Of a DNA stretch of 64,000 nucleotides, positions 11,108 to 20,239 are shown piece after piece. Positions within the stretch are counted from its first letter, which is position 1. Each line of letters begins with the position of its first letter. The notes beneath the pieces are model-generated. The model was not told where the DNA came from and did no database searches. It saw only the letters and a program-made list of their open reading frames with translations. The DNA comes from Siphonodentalium dalli (Eukaryota > Mollusca > Scaphopoda > Gadilida > Siphonodentaliidae): contig CP136063.1 of the NCBI GenBank assembly GCA_032622095.1, positions 77,663,980-77,727,979 of the forward strand, read 5' to 3'. A program made the translations under genes and the position numbers.

Positions 11108-11935
11108 CTATATTTGGACTTGTTGAGTCACTAGAAACAGTCGCCTGGGGGCCAGAGGAGTAATTACCTCTTTTCTAAAGCCTTTGGCTTTTGGTCGCTG
11201 TTCTTTGGGGAGGGGGCCCATATTTTTCTCTACCCATTCGCGGGACAGACACATGTGTTCATGTGCGCACTTGCGACATTCGTAGAGCCATTTGTTTTTT
11301 GACTTGGACTTTGCCAATTCATATTGGGAGAGTAAAATGCTTTGCCTCTTTCTATTGTACCAGCTAGTTCCCAATAGCTTAACTATTAGTTTCACTGGGT
11401 CTTCCAATAAACGGCCTTGGGTTACCGTATATTCTATAGCATATTCTCTCTCAAGTTGATCTGCACTTGGCTGACATGAGGAAGTTGACTCAGTTTCTGG
11501 GTCTTCGATTTCCTCTTTCTTATTGTCAGCGGTTGCTGTCGTGCTTACGGAGGAAGTGGACTCTGTGATTAAGTCTCTATTATCCTCTTTTTCTGCGCTA
11601 ATCACTTCTGCTTCTACTGAGGAAGTTGACTTGGTAACCAAGTGTTGGATTTCCTCTTTGTCTATTTTAATGACAGCGGTGTCACTAGTTATTTCCATTG
11701 ATTCAGGTTCTGAATCTTTTGGAATGACTAGCACTTTTACCTGCTTTTCATCCGCCTTACCTTGCTCAGTATCCATCGATTCAGGTTCTGAATCTCTAAT
11801 GGATACTGAGCTTGACGCCGTCAACCCTGTTGGATGTTTCGCCTCACCAGTCAAAGTCAACTCAGTATCTGAATTGTTGTCGCTAGTGAGGCGATTTATC
11901 GCAGCTATGGTATCCTGATAATCCGTTTCTTCCAT
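11108..11935 (-). CDS. Acidic Ser/Thr-rich accessory protein between integrase and TatD
   Basis: The start chosen is the ATG at 11935, just after the integrase/PHD stop (11970). The frame is also open to an ATG at 12046 inside the PHD frame. The N-terminal two thirds is acidic and low-complexity, with repeated DSEPESM and ESTSS motifs, and looks disordered. The C-terminal part is ordered-looking and basic, with a CRKCAHEHMC cluster that may bind a metal. The last about 70 nt overlap in another frame the open upstream extension of the TatD frame, so this and the TatD ORF are probably one ORF separated by a small indel at an A-rich site (about 11,150-11,180). I do not recognise the family. Confidence 0.7.
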   Translation of the reverse strand: MEETDYQDTIAAINRLTSDNNSDTELTLTGEAKHPTGLTASSSVSIRDSEPESMDTEQGKADEKQVKVLVIPKDSEPESMEITSDTAVIKIDKEEIQHLVTKSTSSVEAEVISAEKEDNRDLITESTSSVSTTATADNKKEEIEDPETESTSSCQPSADQLEREYAIEYTVTQGRLLEDPVKLIVKLLGTSWYNRKRQSILLSQYELAKSKSKNKWLYECRKCAHEHMCLSREWVEKNMGPLPKEQRPKAKGFRKEVITPLAPRRLFLVTQQVQI

Positions 11936-11969
11936 TTTTAGCACGGAAGGTGACTGTAAAGAAAAGGAA

Positions 11970-12707
11970 TTAGTCTGAACACTTGGTACATTTATAAGTA
12001 TCCAAACTTTCTCCCTCTTCAGCGGTAATGTTGACACAATGTCCATGAAACCAGTCTAAACAGTGGTCACATTGAATCATGAACTTTCCTATGTATGCCT
12101 TTTTACATATGCAGAATATATTTGTACTTCGGTTGACGGAGACTTCTCCAGTCTTATTGAAGTTCTGCTGGCATTTTACTAACCAAGGTGGTAACACTTT
12201 GTCATTGCATAATTTGATTCGATCATGATTCACCACCGTTATTGTGTTTTTGAATATTACTTTAAAAAGATATGGTGTGAATTTGGCAGAAATGATTCCT
12301 GGACCTTTCCATATTGGTTGCAACTTGTTGGTCTTACCTTTGACATTTGCCGTGTCTAACAGATATACCAGGTCACCCACATTGTATGTGTGCTTAGAGA
12401 TATGTACGTCATAATTGCGTTTCATTACCGCTTGTGATGTTTTAAGGGTTGATCGTGCAATTTCATGACATGTTTTCATCTCTTTTTCTACACTGTTTAC
12501 ATACTCTGGGAGCTCTGGTTTTTGTTGATCGTTTTTGAAATTGAAAACTAAGTCAGCGGGATGGTTTACCTCGCGACCTAGCATGAGTTTATTTGGGGTA
12601 AAACCGGTGTTACGGTTGACTGAGGATCGCAACGCTCCAGCAAGCTGGGGTACGTACTTGTCCCAGTCTTTCTGGTTTTTATCCACGTAACATCGGACGG
12701 CATTCAT
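11970..12707 (-). CDS. Integrase C-terminal region ending in a PHD finger
   Basis: The open frame is 245 codons. The first part is the end of the integrase core and the C-terminal domain (DKYVPQLAGALRSS, GDLVYLLD and a WKGPG block typical of gypsy integrases). The last about 49 residues form a textbook C4HC3 PHD finger: CIC, then QCDHC, then WFHGHC, then CTKC, with correct spacing (C-x2-C, x4, H-x2-C, C-x2-C). PHD fingers read histone H3 tails, often methylated or unmodified K4. Gypsy chromoviruses carry a chromodomain in this place, so the PHD may play the same targeting role (inference). The frame continues upstream into the integrase core beyond an in-frame TAA at 12741-12743. Confidence 0.85.
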   Translation of the reverse strand: MNAVRCYVDKNQKDWDKYVPQLAGALRSSVNRNTGFTPNKLMLGREVNHPADLVFNFKNDQQKPELPEYVNSVEKEMKTCHEIARSTLKTSQAVMKRNYDVHISKHTYNVGDLVYLLDTANVKGKTNKLQPIWKGPGIISAKFTPYLFKVIFKNTITVVNHDRIKLCNDKVLPPWLVKCQQNFNKTGEVSVNRSTNIFCICKKAYIGKFMIQCDHCLDWFHGHCVNITAEEGESLDTYKCTKCSD

Positions 12708-13758
12708 AAGAATACGATTCTGGCGTTCAATTTGACCATTTTAACTTGGTCGATAGGCTGTGGTGCGGGACTTATGAATTTGGAAAAGTTCACAAATTGC
12801 TGTAAACAATTTACTTTCAAAACAGGACCCTTGATCTGTGAATACTTGAAATGGGGCTCCAAACCTCGCAAAAAAGCGGTATACATTCTACCCATTTGGT
12901 AAATTGATCAATCATCATGAGAATGTATTTATTCCCTTTATCACTAGTGTGTAATGGTCCTAGAAAATCTAAATGAACTCTTTCCATTGGGGCACCTGCA
13001 TGGTACTTGGTCATATCCCATTTTGAATGTTTTGTTGGTTTTTTAGATTGGTTACATTTAGGACAAGCTGCGACGAAGGATTCTACGTCTTTAGACATTC
13101 CATACCAACAGAAATTCTGTTTTATTCGGGATAAGGTACATGCAACACCTTGATGGCCAGAAGCGGGTATATCATGGGCTAATTCCAGTACTTCTGAAGC
13201 ATATTTACTTGGTATGACCAGAATTGAACCTCCGGATTTCGGGGTTTTATGTAGAAGTCCTTTTTTAAAATGGAACCTTGACTGGTTTATCCAACAGTGT
13301 TTGGCAGAAGGTCCAGTGATGAATAAATCACCTTCACTGGATTCTTCTCCTGTTTCCAACCAAGTAATAATTATTTCCAAGTCGGGGTCAGCTCTTTGAG
13401 CTTTTCCCAACTCTTCTGAGCTTCCTAGGCTGGATAGTGCCAAATTATCGGAGGAGGTTAATTGTTGAATTAGCACTCCGGGCTGCGTAAGTGCTTTGTT
13501 GGCAATTTCAAGTTGGGTATGGGTCCAACCAGTTTCTGGTTCTATCCCACTCCACTTTGAGGTTTTGTATTCCCACTGATCAAAATTAGTATGGATATTT
13601 ATTGTTGATATTGTAGGGCTAGCGTTTTTATTAACTTCTGGATCAAATTCTGACTCGAATTGACACGATCCTTTTGCTAATGGTACTGCATAATCAACAT
13701 GTTCTTCAAATTTTGACCAGTTGGTATGTATTCGGGTACAGTATTTGCATCCCCACAT
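12708..13758 (-). pseudogene. Integrase zinc-binding domain and catalytic core, broken
   Basis: The frame 12817-13758 carries the HHCC zinc-binding domain (ASGHQG ... CPKCNQSK), then the core block HLDFLGPLH with the first catalytic Asp. A frameshift near 12,890 moves the rest of the core to another frame, where the second Asp (TDQG) and the Glu (IERQNR) can be read. That frame also carries a TAA at 12741-12743. All three DDE residues are thus encoded but not in one frame, so this copy cannot make an intact integrase. Confidence 0.85.
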
Positions 13759-13811
13759 GGCAAATTCTCAAGTTTTGTGTCAGCGGTATAACTGTGACAC
13801 ACCGGATGGGG

Positions 13812-14228
13812 TCATGCAATACGAGATAATGCATCCGCGTTGGAATGTTTTATCCCAGGCCTATGTTGTACTACCATATCATACTGGCTGAGTTCCTCGA
13901 GCCATCTCGCAATTTGACCCTGAGGCTCTTTGAAGCTGATCAGCCATTTTAATGAATTATGGTCTGTTCTTAGAATAAATGGCCTTCCCAACAAATAGTG
14001 CCTGTACTGGCGTGTGAAACGAACTACTGCTAGCAGCTCCTTTCTAGTCGTACAATACTTTATTTGTTCTCCGGATAAACCATAACTTCCATAGGCAATA
14101 ACCTTTTCTTCCCCTTGTTGTACTTGAATTAATTCGGCGCCAATTGCTAAATTTGAGGCATCGACATCCAAAACAAAGAGATCAGTCTTGTTGGGGAGGG
14201 TTAAGATTGGCGGATTTATTAAATCCAC
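13812..14228 (-). pseudogene. RNase H domain of pol
   Basis: The frame shows the gypsy RNase H pattern: LDVDAS, a TTRKELLAV helix with Glu, LRTDHNSLKW with Asp, and NADALSR with the last Asp. These are the usual catalytic acidic residues. Its true start lies upstream in a different frame from the RT ORF, so a 1-nt-type shift sits near 14.3 kb. It ends at TGA 13812-13814. Residues of the linker to integrase continue in the same frame after that stop, so the stop is a mutation and not a gene end. Confidence 0.85.
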
Positions 14229-14230
14229 TT

Positions 14231-15235
14231 TCAGTTTTTCAAAAGCTTGTTGTTGCTCACTTTCCCAAACAAACTTTTGTTTACCTGTAACTGCATATAG
14301 AGGCTTTGAGGTTTTACATAGTCTTTAATGAACATTCTGTGATAATTTACTAGGCCACAGCATTTTTCTACGTCTTTTGAACACGTAGGGACTGGCCAGT
14401 GTTTTACCACTTCGCATGAAGAATTAATCATTTCAAGACCATGCTGGCTAACAGTTCTGCCGAGAAATTCCACTTTTTTCTGACAGAAAGTACATTTATT
14501 GGGTTTTAATTTTAATTTGTACTTGCGCAGTCTTTGTAAAACTGCGCGCATGTTTTGGAGATGCGAGATAAAATCCTGGCCTAAAATAACCAAATCGTCT
14601 ACGAACGATAGAACAATGTCCCAGTTTAGTCCAGCTAGTACTAGGTTCATTACCCTACAGTACGTTTGGGCAGCATTGCAGAGACCAAAACTCATTTTAC
14701 GAAATTCCCACAAACCGTATTTTCTTAAGAAGGCTGTCTTGGGGCGATCTGATTCTTGGACATTTACCGCCCAATAAGCTGACTGACAGTCTCCCTGACT
14801 AAGCCATACATTACCGGATAACGAGTCAATACACTCGTTTATTAATGGTAATGGATAACTGTCTTTTACGGTGACCGCGTTTACTAATCGATAATCAATA
14901 GCCCATCGAACACTTTTGTCTCGTTTCCGAATCAACACTGGAGGGCTACTCCATTCACTTATTGAAGGTTGAATCACTTTTGATTCTAACATTTTCTTTA
15001 AGTGTTGTTCTTCTTCGTTTACGAAGCATAGTGGTGTTCGACGCATGCGCTGTTTAACGGGTTTAGCATCTTTAGTATCAATATTGTGTTCGATTTCGGT
15101 GAAATCACCAATGTCGAAATCGCTTTTAGCAAATACATCTTGGAATTCACTTAATACTGATGCTAGTTCCTCAGCTTCATTGTCATTTAGTAGGGTTCTT
15201 GATCTGTCGAACAGATCTTTTAAATGATCGGGCAT
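14231..15235 (-). pseudogene. Reverse transcriptase domain of pol
   Basis: Starting at ATG 15235, the frame carries all RT blocks: IEHNIDT, SEWSSPPVLIRKRD, a WAIDYRLVN block, the first catalytic Asp (LSQGDCQSAYW), RKMSFGLCNAAQ, and the catalytic box LSFVDDLVIL with FVDD in place of the usual YVDD/YIDD. The thumb block includes KCTFCQKKVEFLG. It reads out of frame at its end, where the RNase H domain continues in another frame. The gap to the protease ORF (15236-15357) contains acidic DEDSHSSDDSHS-type linker codons and stops. Confidence 0.9.
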
Positions 15236-15357
15236 ATTGATTGCGGTTTTGCATATTTTTATTTTGGATGAATGGGAATCATCGGATGAATGGGAATCCT
15301 CATCACTGGAACAGTTATTTGTTCATTTTCCGAGGTTTTCTTCGATTGTTATTTCAT

Positions 15358-16227
15358 TTAATTGGTCTTATCTGCCGGCATGACACGGTCAATTTCAGAG
15401 GCTAGTGAAATAATTTCATGTCTTTTAAGTTTCACACATGCATCATTGACGTTAATTATGCCAACTTTAGGTTTTGTGTGTGCACCATGTACTGTTCTAA
15501 AAATTAGCAAGTTATATAAAAAGTTGGGTTCAATGATGTATTCATCATCTAAAGCGGTTTCTAGATTACATTGCAATAAAACTACTGAGTTTGGTGGAAT
15601 AGTTGTAGTTTGATTTACAATAACTCTAGATATTTTTGGATTTTCGGTAACAACTTGTTGTATTTTGAAATCCAAATTTGGCTCTAACTGAAGAATACCT
15701 TTGCAGACATCTATTTGGGCATGATGTTTTATCAGAAAATCCAAACCTAATAACATTGGGTCTTCAATTGGTCCTACATAAATTTTCTCGGAGAAGTGTT
15801 TATCTCCTATTGTTATTTCTATTGGACCTATTAAATGACCTTTGAATTTGGAATTTCTAGCGGCTGTATTAATGGAAATTGTTTTTACAATTTGGGGTGT
15901 TGGTCTCAAATTTGAGAATGTTTCTTCAGAAATTATAGTAATATCTGCAGCGGTATCGATCACTGCTTCTGTACTATAATTGGATATATTGATGGGTGTT
16001 CTAATTGCAGATAATGATTTTATTCTATTAATTGTGAGAATGGTTTCATCTTCTTCTGGTACCAAATAACTTTTATCATCGGAACTTGTTTTCTGCGATT
16101 TAACATTGCTGTTTTTCACAAATTTTGGTAAAGTTTCGTCAGATAAGTTATTGTTTTTTATGGTTTGATCATTATCCTTTGTAATATCTGTAATGAAGTC
16201 ATTTTGCCTATCCGGGCTACCCATCAT
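15358..16227 (-). CDS. Retropepsin-like aspartic protease
   Basis: A 289-codon frame. The catalytic motif is VIDTAADITI at about residues 87-97, the retroviral D-T/S-G/A box with DTAA. A flap-like stretch follows, then a DPMLLGLDFL block that corresponds to the conserved ILG(R/L)DFL near the end of retropepsins. The ATG overlaps the gag stop as ATGA (16224-16227), so expression is by frameshift or stop-restart. It would cleave the Gag-Pol polyprotein. The frame itself is intact in this copy. Confidence 0.85.
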   Translation of the reverse strand: MMGSPDRQNDFITDITKDNDQTIKNNNLSDETLPKFVKNSNVKSQKTSSDDKSYLVPEEDETILTINRIKSLSAIRTPINISNYSTEAVIDTAADITIISEETFSNLRPTPQIVKTISINTAARNSKFKGHLIGPIEITIGDKHFSEKIYVGPIEDPMLLGLDFLIKHHAQIDVCKGILQLEPNLDFKIQQVVTENPKISRVIVNQTTTIPPNSVVLLQCNLETALDDEYIIEPNFLYNLLIFRTVHGAHTKPKVGIINVNDACVKLKRHEIISLASEIDRVMPADKTN

Positions 16228-17111
16228 ACTTCTTGATCGGACCCCTTCTTGTTTAAATTAAAGGATACCCCTTTTTGGTCCGAACTTGACTTGTTTTTGG
16301 AATTATTTGAGGGACAATCTCTCATAAAATGGCCATAACCTTGACATTGGAAACAGCGAGAGTTGCTGCCCCTTGATGGTGATGGAGATCGGTCCGCATA
16401 AGGCGGTTTGCTCTCCTTTTGCTCCCTTTTGGGCGTAATTTCTAATTTTTCGGAAATTTTACCCAAAGTTTCCATTAACGACCCAATTTTGTCTTCCATG
16501 AAGTACATCCGGGATTTTAATGAGTGTACCTCAGTAGACATTGGCTTGTACGGCGAAGGTGAGCGCGAATTATCACTATTACCTTCTTTTGTATTTTGGG
16601 AAAATCTTGGCTTAAATTCCCTTCTGGCATAGTTTGGTTTATTTTGCCAATTTCGTCGATCATCTCTTCGAAATGATCGTGACCTATTGATTTGGCAGAC
16701 AGTTGATGATGTGTCATCATCTTCGGAGTCTGACGACAATACGGTTTGGCGCACCTCACGTCGCGTCTTTGTTGCACCATAAATTGCCTGGTGAGTGTAT
16801 TGGTGCCAACGGATTTGATTGATGGCGCTTTCTACACTACGAGGCTTCTTATTGGCAACAAATTGACCTGCTTCTCTGTCATTACATCCTTGACAGATGC
16901 GCATGATTGCTTGTTGCAATGTGAATTCTTGGGGCAAGTTCTGAAAAGCTCTTGTGGCTAGAGTCAAAGCGGTATCTGCCCAATCTTCTAAAGATTGACT
17001 GGGATCCTGCTTTGATTGGACAAATTCCAACTGCACTGTCTCTGGTAGATCATGAAAACCAAAGCGATTTTCTAAGGCTATCATGGTTTCGGCAAAGGTT
17101 GCGTAGTGCAT
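16224..17111 (-). CDS. Gag C-terminal part with CCHC zinc knuckle
   Basis: The N-terminal part is the end of a gypsy-type Gag (ALENRFGF, SLEDWADTA, then QIRWHQYTHQAIY). A basic/serine-rich stretch and a short coiled-coil-like helix follow. Near the C-terminus is a zinc knuckle, CFQCQGYGHFMRDC (C-x2-C-x4-H-x4-C), which binds RNA in Gag proteins. Its frame differs from the upstream Q-rich frame by a shift within 17081-17111. The piece normally found between the start of the Gag domain and ALENRFG also seems missing, so a small deletion accompanies the shift. Confidence 0.85.
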   Translation of the reverse strand: MHYATFAETMIALENRFGFHDLPETVQLEFVQSKQDPSQSLEDWADTALTLATRAFQNLPQEFTLQQAIMRICQGCNDREAGQFVANKKPRSVESAINQIRWHQYTHQAIYGATKTRREVRQTVLSSDSEDDDTSSTVCQINRSRSFRRDDRRNWQNKPNYARREFKPRFSQNTKEGNSDNSRSPSPYKPMSTEVHSLKSRMYFMEDKIGSLMETLGKISEKLEITPKREQKESKPPYADRSPSPSRGSNSRCFQCQGYGHFMRDCPSNNSKNKSSSDQKGVSFNLNKKGSDQEV

Positions 17112-18055
17112 AGTGCATTCATGCTTTCAATTTCATTCCATTGCTCGACATTTGCAAAGTTCATAAACTTGAGTCGGAATGATTTCCAATCATCATTGCC
17201 TTCAAATGTAATGTGTTTTGGGGTGTATGGTTTACGCCTCTCGCCCATATTAAGATTGTTCTGATGAGCCTGTACTGGCTGTGGGTTATACATTTGTGGC
17301 TGTTGAAATGGTTGCGGTTGTTGAAATTGTTGTGGTTGTTGAATTGGTTGCGCTTGCTGAATTGGTTGCGCTTGTTGAATTGGTTGAAATGGTTGTTGTG
17401 GTTGCATTTGTTGTGGTTGTTGCATTTGATTAGGTTGATGCATTTTATTATGTTGTTGCAATTGTTGTTGTTGAGGCTGTGGTTAAAATTGTTGTTGTTG
17501 TGGTTGAAATGGTTGTTGTTGTTGTAATTGTTGTTGTGGTGGTTGAAATTGTTGTTGTTGTTGTGGTTGAAATTGTTGTTGTTGTTGTGGTTGAAATTGT
17601 TGTTGTTGAGGTTGTGGTTGAAATTGTTGTTGTTGTTGATATTGTATCCCTGGGGTTATCAACGTTTGGTTACCATTGGCTGACACCGGCGGTAAACCTT
17701 TTATTGTTGAACCCGTGCTATACAATGTTTGTGTTGGTTGCGAAAAACCTTGACCCACTGACATCTGATTTTGATTGTATTGCACACTTTGACGACCTTG
17801 TTTCCAATCAAAATGTTGTGGTGGCTTATTCAAATTTGGCATGTTCGCCACAAATTGTGTTTGTGCCTGACTGTTCATACTAGTGGGTGGTTGTGAAATT
17901 GGTGGATTGTATGTCGACACTGTTTGCGGCTGTTGTATTGGCACTTTGTGTGGCAAAATGTGCTTTCGTCTATTGGCCGGTGCAGTATTTTGCACCTTCG
18001 GTGGAGTCTTACTATTAGTATTACCAAAAGTGAATGTTGGTTTACTAGTTGACAT
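17081..18055 (-). pseudogene. Q-rich spacer and start of Gag domain, one in-frame stop
   Basis: Two open parts (17483-18055 and 17081-17461) lie in the same frame and are separated only by TAA at 17483-17485, probably a CAA-to-TAA change in a glutamine tract. The protein is dominated by Q and P, encoded by long CAA runs (plus-strand TTG repeats, 17,290-17,650). Its end (NDDWKSFRLKFMNFA) looks like the beginning of a gypsy capsid domain. Such low-complexity regions are length-unstable, which may explain the damage here. Confidence 0.75.
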
Positions 18056-19049
18056 ATTTGGGCAACTGAAAAGTTGTTTGAAATGGCTGTGACATTACTG
18101 GTAGTGTACTGTACTGTACTGCACCAATATTATTGTAACTTTTAGACATTGTCCAACTTTGGTTACTAACATTTACTGGCATTGCTTGCGCTGTGCCAGT
18201 ACTGTAAGCGCTAGTGATCGCATTTTGTGATGTCATGGTTGTGATGGTTGAGGTCTTAGGTGGTGTTGTTGTTACTGCGCTCATGGGAAATGTCGCAGTG
18301 TAACTTACAATTGGTGGCGTCACTATTCTTGTACTCATGACCGGTAAACCGGTTGTGTTTACCAAAGTTGTTTTTGGTATCACCCCCTTACCTGTCACAT
18401 GATTACCTGTTGCAGTATTTGCAGCTTTTGTAATAGAATATACAGACTCATTATCACTATCTGAGTCCATCCCTGGTAAATCACCCAACCATTTGTGTCG
18501 TTGTGGTGTACCGGTGTTGCTATGACTTGGTGTCATTGGCTGGTAATTTTCAACCCTTCTATTGTAATTCCCTATACATGGAGGTGATATGGGCTGGTAT
18601 TTTTCAACCCTTATATCTTGACCATATTTCATGAGCTCATCACAAGTAATACCGGTATATAAATCTGCTGACCTATTCATACCTGTGTTAACTAGATTTT
18701 CAGGAGATATGTATCCTGTACCGAAAATTTGTTGTGGGAATGTCGGTGAAGGTACTAATGGTATTGGTGATCTAATCACATTTGGTATGGGATTTTGTGT
18801 CACCATGTCATTGTTGATGGAATTATCAACATATATTGGCTTTGGTGGTACTGAGAAATCAATAACTGCCATTTGATCCCTTGACCCTCTAAAAAATGGG
18901 ATTATAAACAAATCTTCCTTTGAAAGAAAGCTTATTGCCTTTCTTCTTTCAATAATGGACTCGGCCACTTTGGGTCCGACACCGGGAATTGCTTGCAAAT
19001 CATAAAAAGTTGCTGTGTTTACATTTACTTTATTTTTTATGGAAGCCAT
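18045..19049 (-). CDS. N-terminal Gag-like protein with helix-hairpin-helix domain
   Basis: I chose ATG 19049 (protein starts MASIKNK); a TTG two codons upstream is not a likely start. Residues about 8-53 match the ComEA-type HhH: VNVNTAT, then the hairpin IPGVGPKVA, then IIERRKAI. HhH modules bind DNA non-specifically through the hairpin backbone. The rest is low-complexity T/S/P/N-rich with repeated VEKYQP/VENYQP and TPSHSN motifs. The stop overlaps the next frame by 11 nt (18045-18055), so either a programmed shift or a mutation links it to the Q-rich part. Its position at the 5' end of the element makes it the probable N-terminus of the Gag precursor. Confidence 0.8.
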   Translation of the reverse strand: MASIKNKVNVNTATFYDLQAIPGVGPKVAESIIERRKAISFLSKEDLFIIPFFRGSRDQMAVIDFSVPPKPIYVDNSINNDMVTQNPIPNVIRSPIPLVPSPTFPQQIFGTGYISPENLVNTGMNRSADLYTGITCDELMKYGQDIRVEKYQPISPPCIGNYNRRVENYQPMTPSHSNTGTPQRHKWLGDLPGMDSDSDNESVYSITKAANTATGNHVTGKGVIPKTTLVNTTGLPVMSTRIVTPPIVSYTATFPMSAVTTTPPKTSTITTMTSQNAITSAYSTGTAQAMPVNVSNQSWTMSKSYNNIGAVQYSTLPVMSQPFQTTFQLPKYVN

Positions 19050-19183
19050 CTTCAAAAGTAAATAAGTTAACAGTGAAATGATTACCTCTGGTTATAAATG
19101 TTCTATAAAAGTTAACAAAACAGAAAACAAAAAGTGAGATATGGTAAAATATATACACAGCCGACACCATAGAACCGCACCTT

Positions 19184-19381
19184 CACTTATGTTACTAATT
19201 TGTTTAAACACATTGAAACAAGTTAGAAACTTGTTTAATACAGATAACTAAAATGTTTAAGCAGTTCTTGTTTAAAGAAGTTGGTTACTTGTTTTTAAAA
19301 CTTAGTAACTTGTTTAAACAAGTTAGCACACATTCATTGAGTTGTTTAATCACATTAATGAACGATTTTGCAACATAAGTG
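19184..19381. mobile_element. Short fold-back MITE with AACTTGTTTAAACAAGTT palindromes
   Basis: The ends are inverted repeats (CACTTATGTT... and ...AACATAAGTG). The interior is made of variants of the palindrome AACTTGTTTAAACAAGTT. No clear target duplication is visible. It lies just upstream of the retroelement's first ORF and may have landed in its leader or LTR. Confidence 0.6.
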
Positions 19382-20239
19382 TATGTGGTGGTACTATACT
19401 GCCGTAAACATAATCTGAGTTATCTCTCTCGTTCTAATATGATAATATGCAAGTCATATAGAACGACCCCGTCATAATAATAAGAATTATATTTGTATTT
19501 AATACGGGTGCTTTACATAACCATTATTATATAGTTAACATTTATAGATGAACACCATTGATATGAAGTGGGGAAGTAGTAAACATAAACATCGTATTGG
19601 CTGCTGACTTCAGAAAAAATCAACACTTCGCTGCATTGAAATGTAACACCTGATGTGATAGTATAATTAATTGATTACATGAGTATGAGCATGGATTAAA
19701 TACTCAATCAATACATCAATCAATATATGGCTAGTCTATTATAGTGAGGTGAAATAATTCATGTCTGGATTGTGGCCTGCAGAAACAAATAACGCTTTGA
19801 CGTCAGTACACCGTAACTGCCTTCATTTTGTTAACAAATGAAACTGATCTAATATAATATGAACCTATGTAGAACACATTCATAACAACTTACTGTTTAT
19901 AAATAAATAAATACATCAGTTGTCCATTGCCACATATCAGAAGTTGTGAAGTAGAAATTCGTTTCATATCTGATTCCGCGATTTTGTGAAACCACTGCCG
20001 GAAGTCACGTGATTTTCTCACGAAAATGTTGTGTGAATAAAAATTTCTCCTTCACGGTATACTGTAATTTATGTGTAACGTCACGCCCGCCTGTTACCTA
20101 TACACGACCCAATCTCGGGCGCGCAAGCGCGCCGAGCGGGGTCGTTATTAGATGTACAATTATTGTTTTCTCATAAACCGCTGTTACCAGAAAGCATTTT
20201 GAAGGTTGGTATTAGTTGAATTCCGATACGAAACTGTAC
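19382..20239. other. No recognisable gene
   Basis: AT-rich spacer. A short GC-rich palindromic stretch (GGGCGCGCAAGCGCGCC) lies near 20,118. No coding signal. Confidence 0.4.

Larger units (their letters stand above)
8916..19049 (-). mobile_element. Ty3/gypsy-type retroelement with HhH, PHD and TatD modules
   Basis: All ORFs run on the minus strand in the order HhH/low-complexity, Q-rich, Gag with CCHC knuckle, aspartic protease, RT, RNase H, integrase with PHD, acidic ORF, TatD protein. Protease-RT-RNase H-integrase is the Ty3/gypsy order. The span is about 10.1 kb without terminal repeats, large for the group. The copy is dead in gag-pol: TAA at 17483-17485, frameshift or deletion at 17081-17111, RT/RNase H shift near 14.3 kb, TGA at 13812-13814, integrase shift near 12.89 kb, TAA at 12741-12743. 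The TatD frame alone stays open for over 2 kb. I found no LTR pair, so the true ends are unknown. Either the LTRs are lost or diverged, or the copy is truncated at both ends. Confidence 0.9.

Noticed and set aside
17213-17883. Leucine- and valine-rich plus-strand ORFs (VVVVEIVVVV type)
   Set aside because: They are antisense readings of the CAA-repeat (glutamine) tract of the gag region on the minus strand.
19156-19169. Possible tRNA primer-binding site (minus strand TGGTGTCGGCTGTG) before the HhH ORF
   Set aside because: It starts TGGTGTC like some tRNA-Leu sites but the rest does not match a tRNA end I can name, and no LTR end is recognisable next to it.
8400-19430. Possible LTR pair: AGATTATGTTTA near 8,700 and 19,410, and GGTGCGGT near 8,415 and 19,175
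   Set aside because: The words keep their order but nothing between them aligns and the distances differ, so chance is more likely. A proper pairwise alignment of 7.9-8.9 kb with 19.05-20.2 kb would decide.
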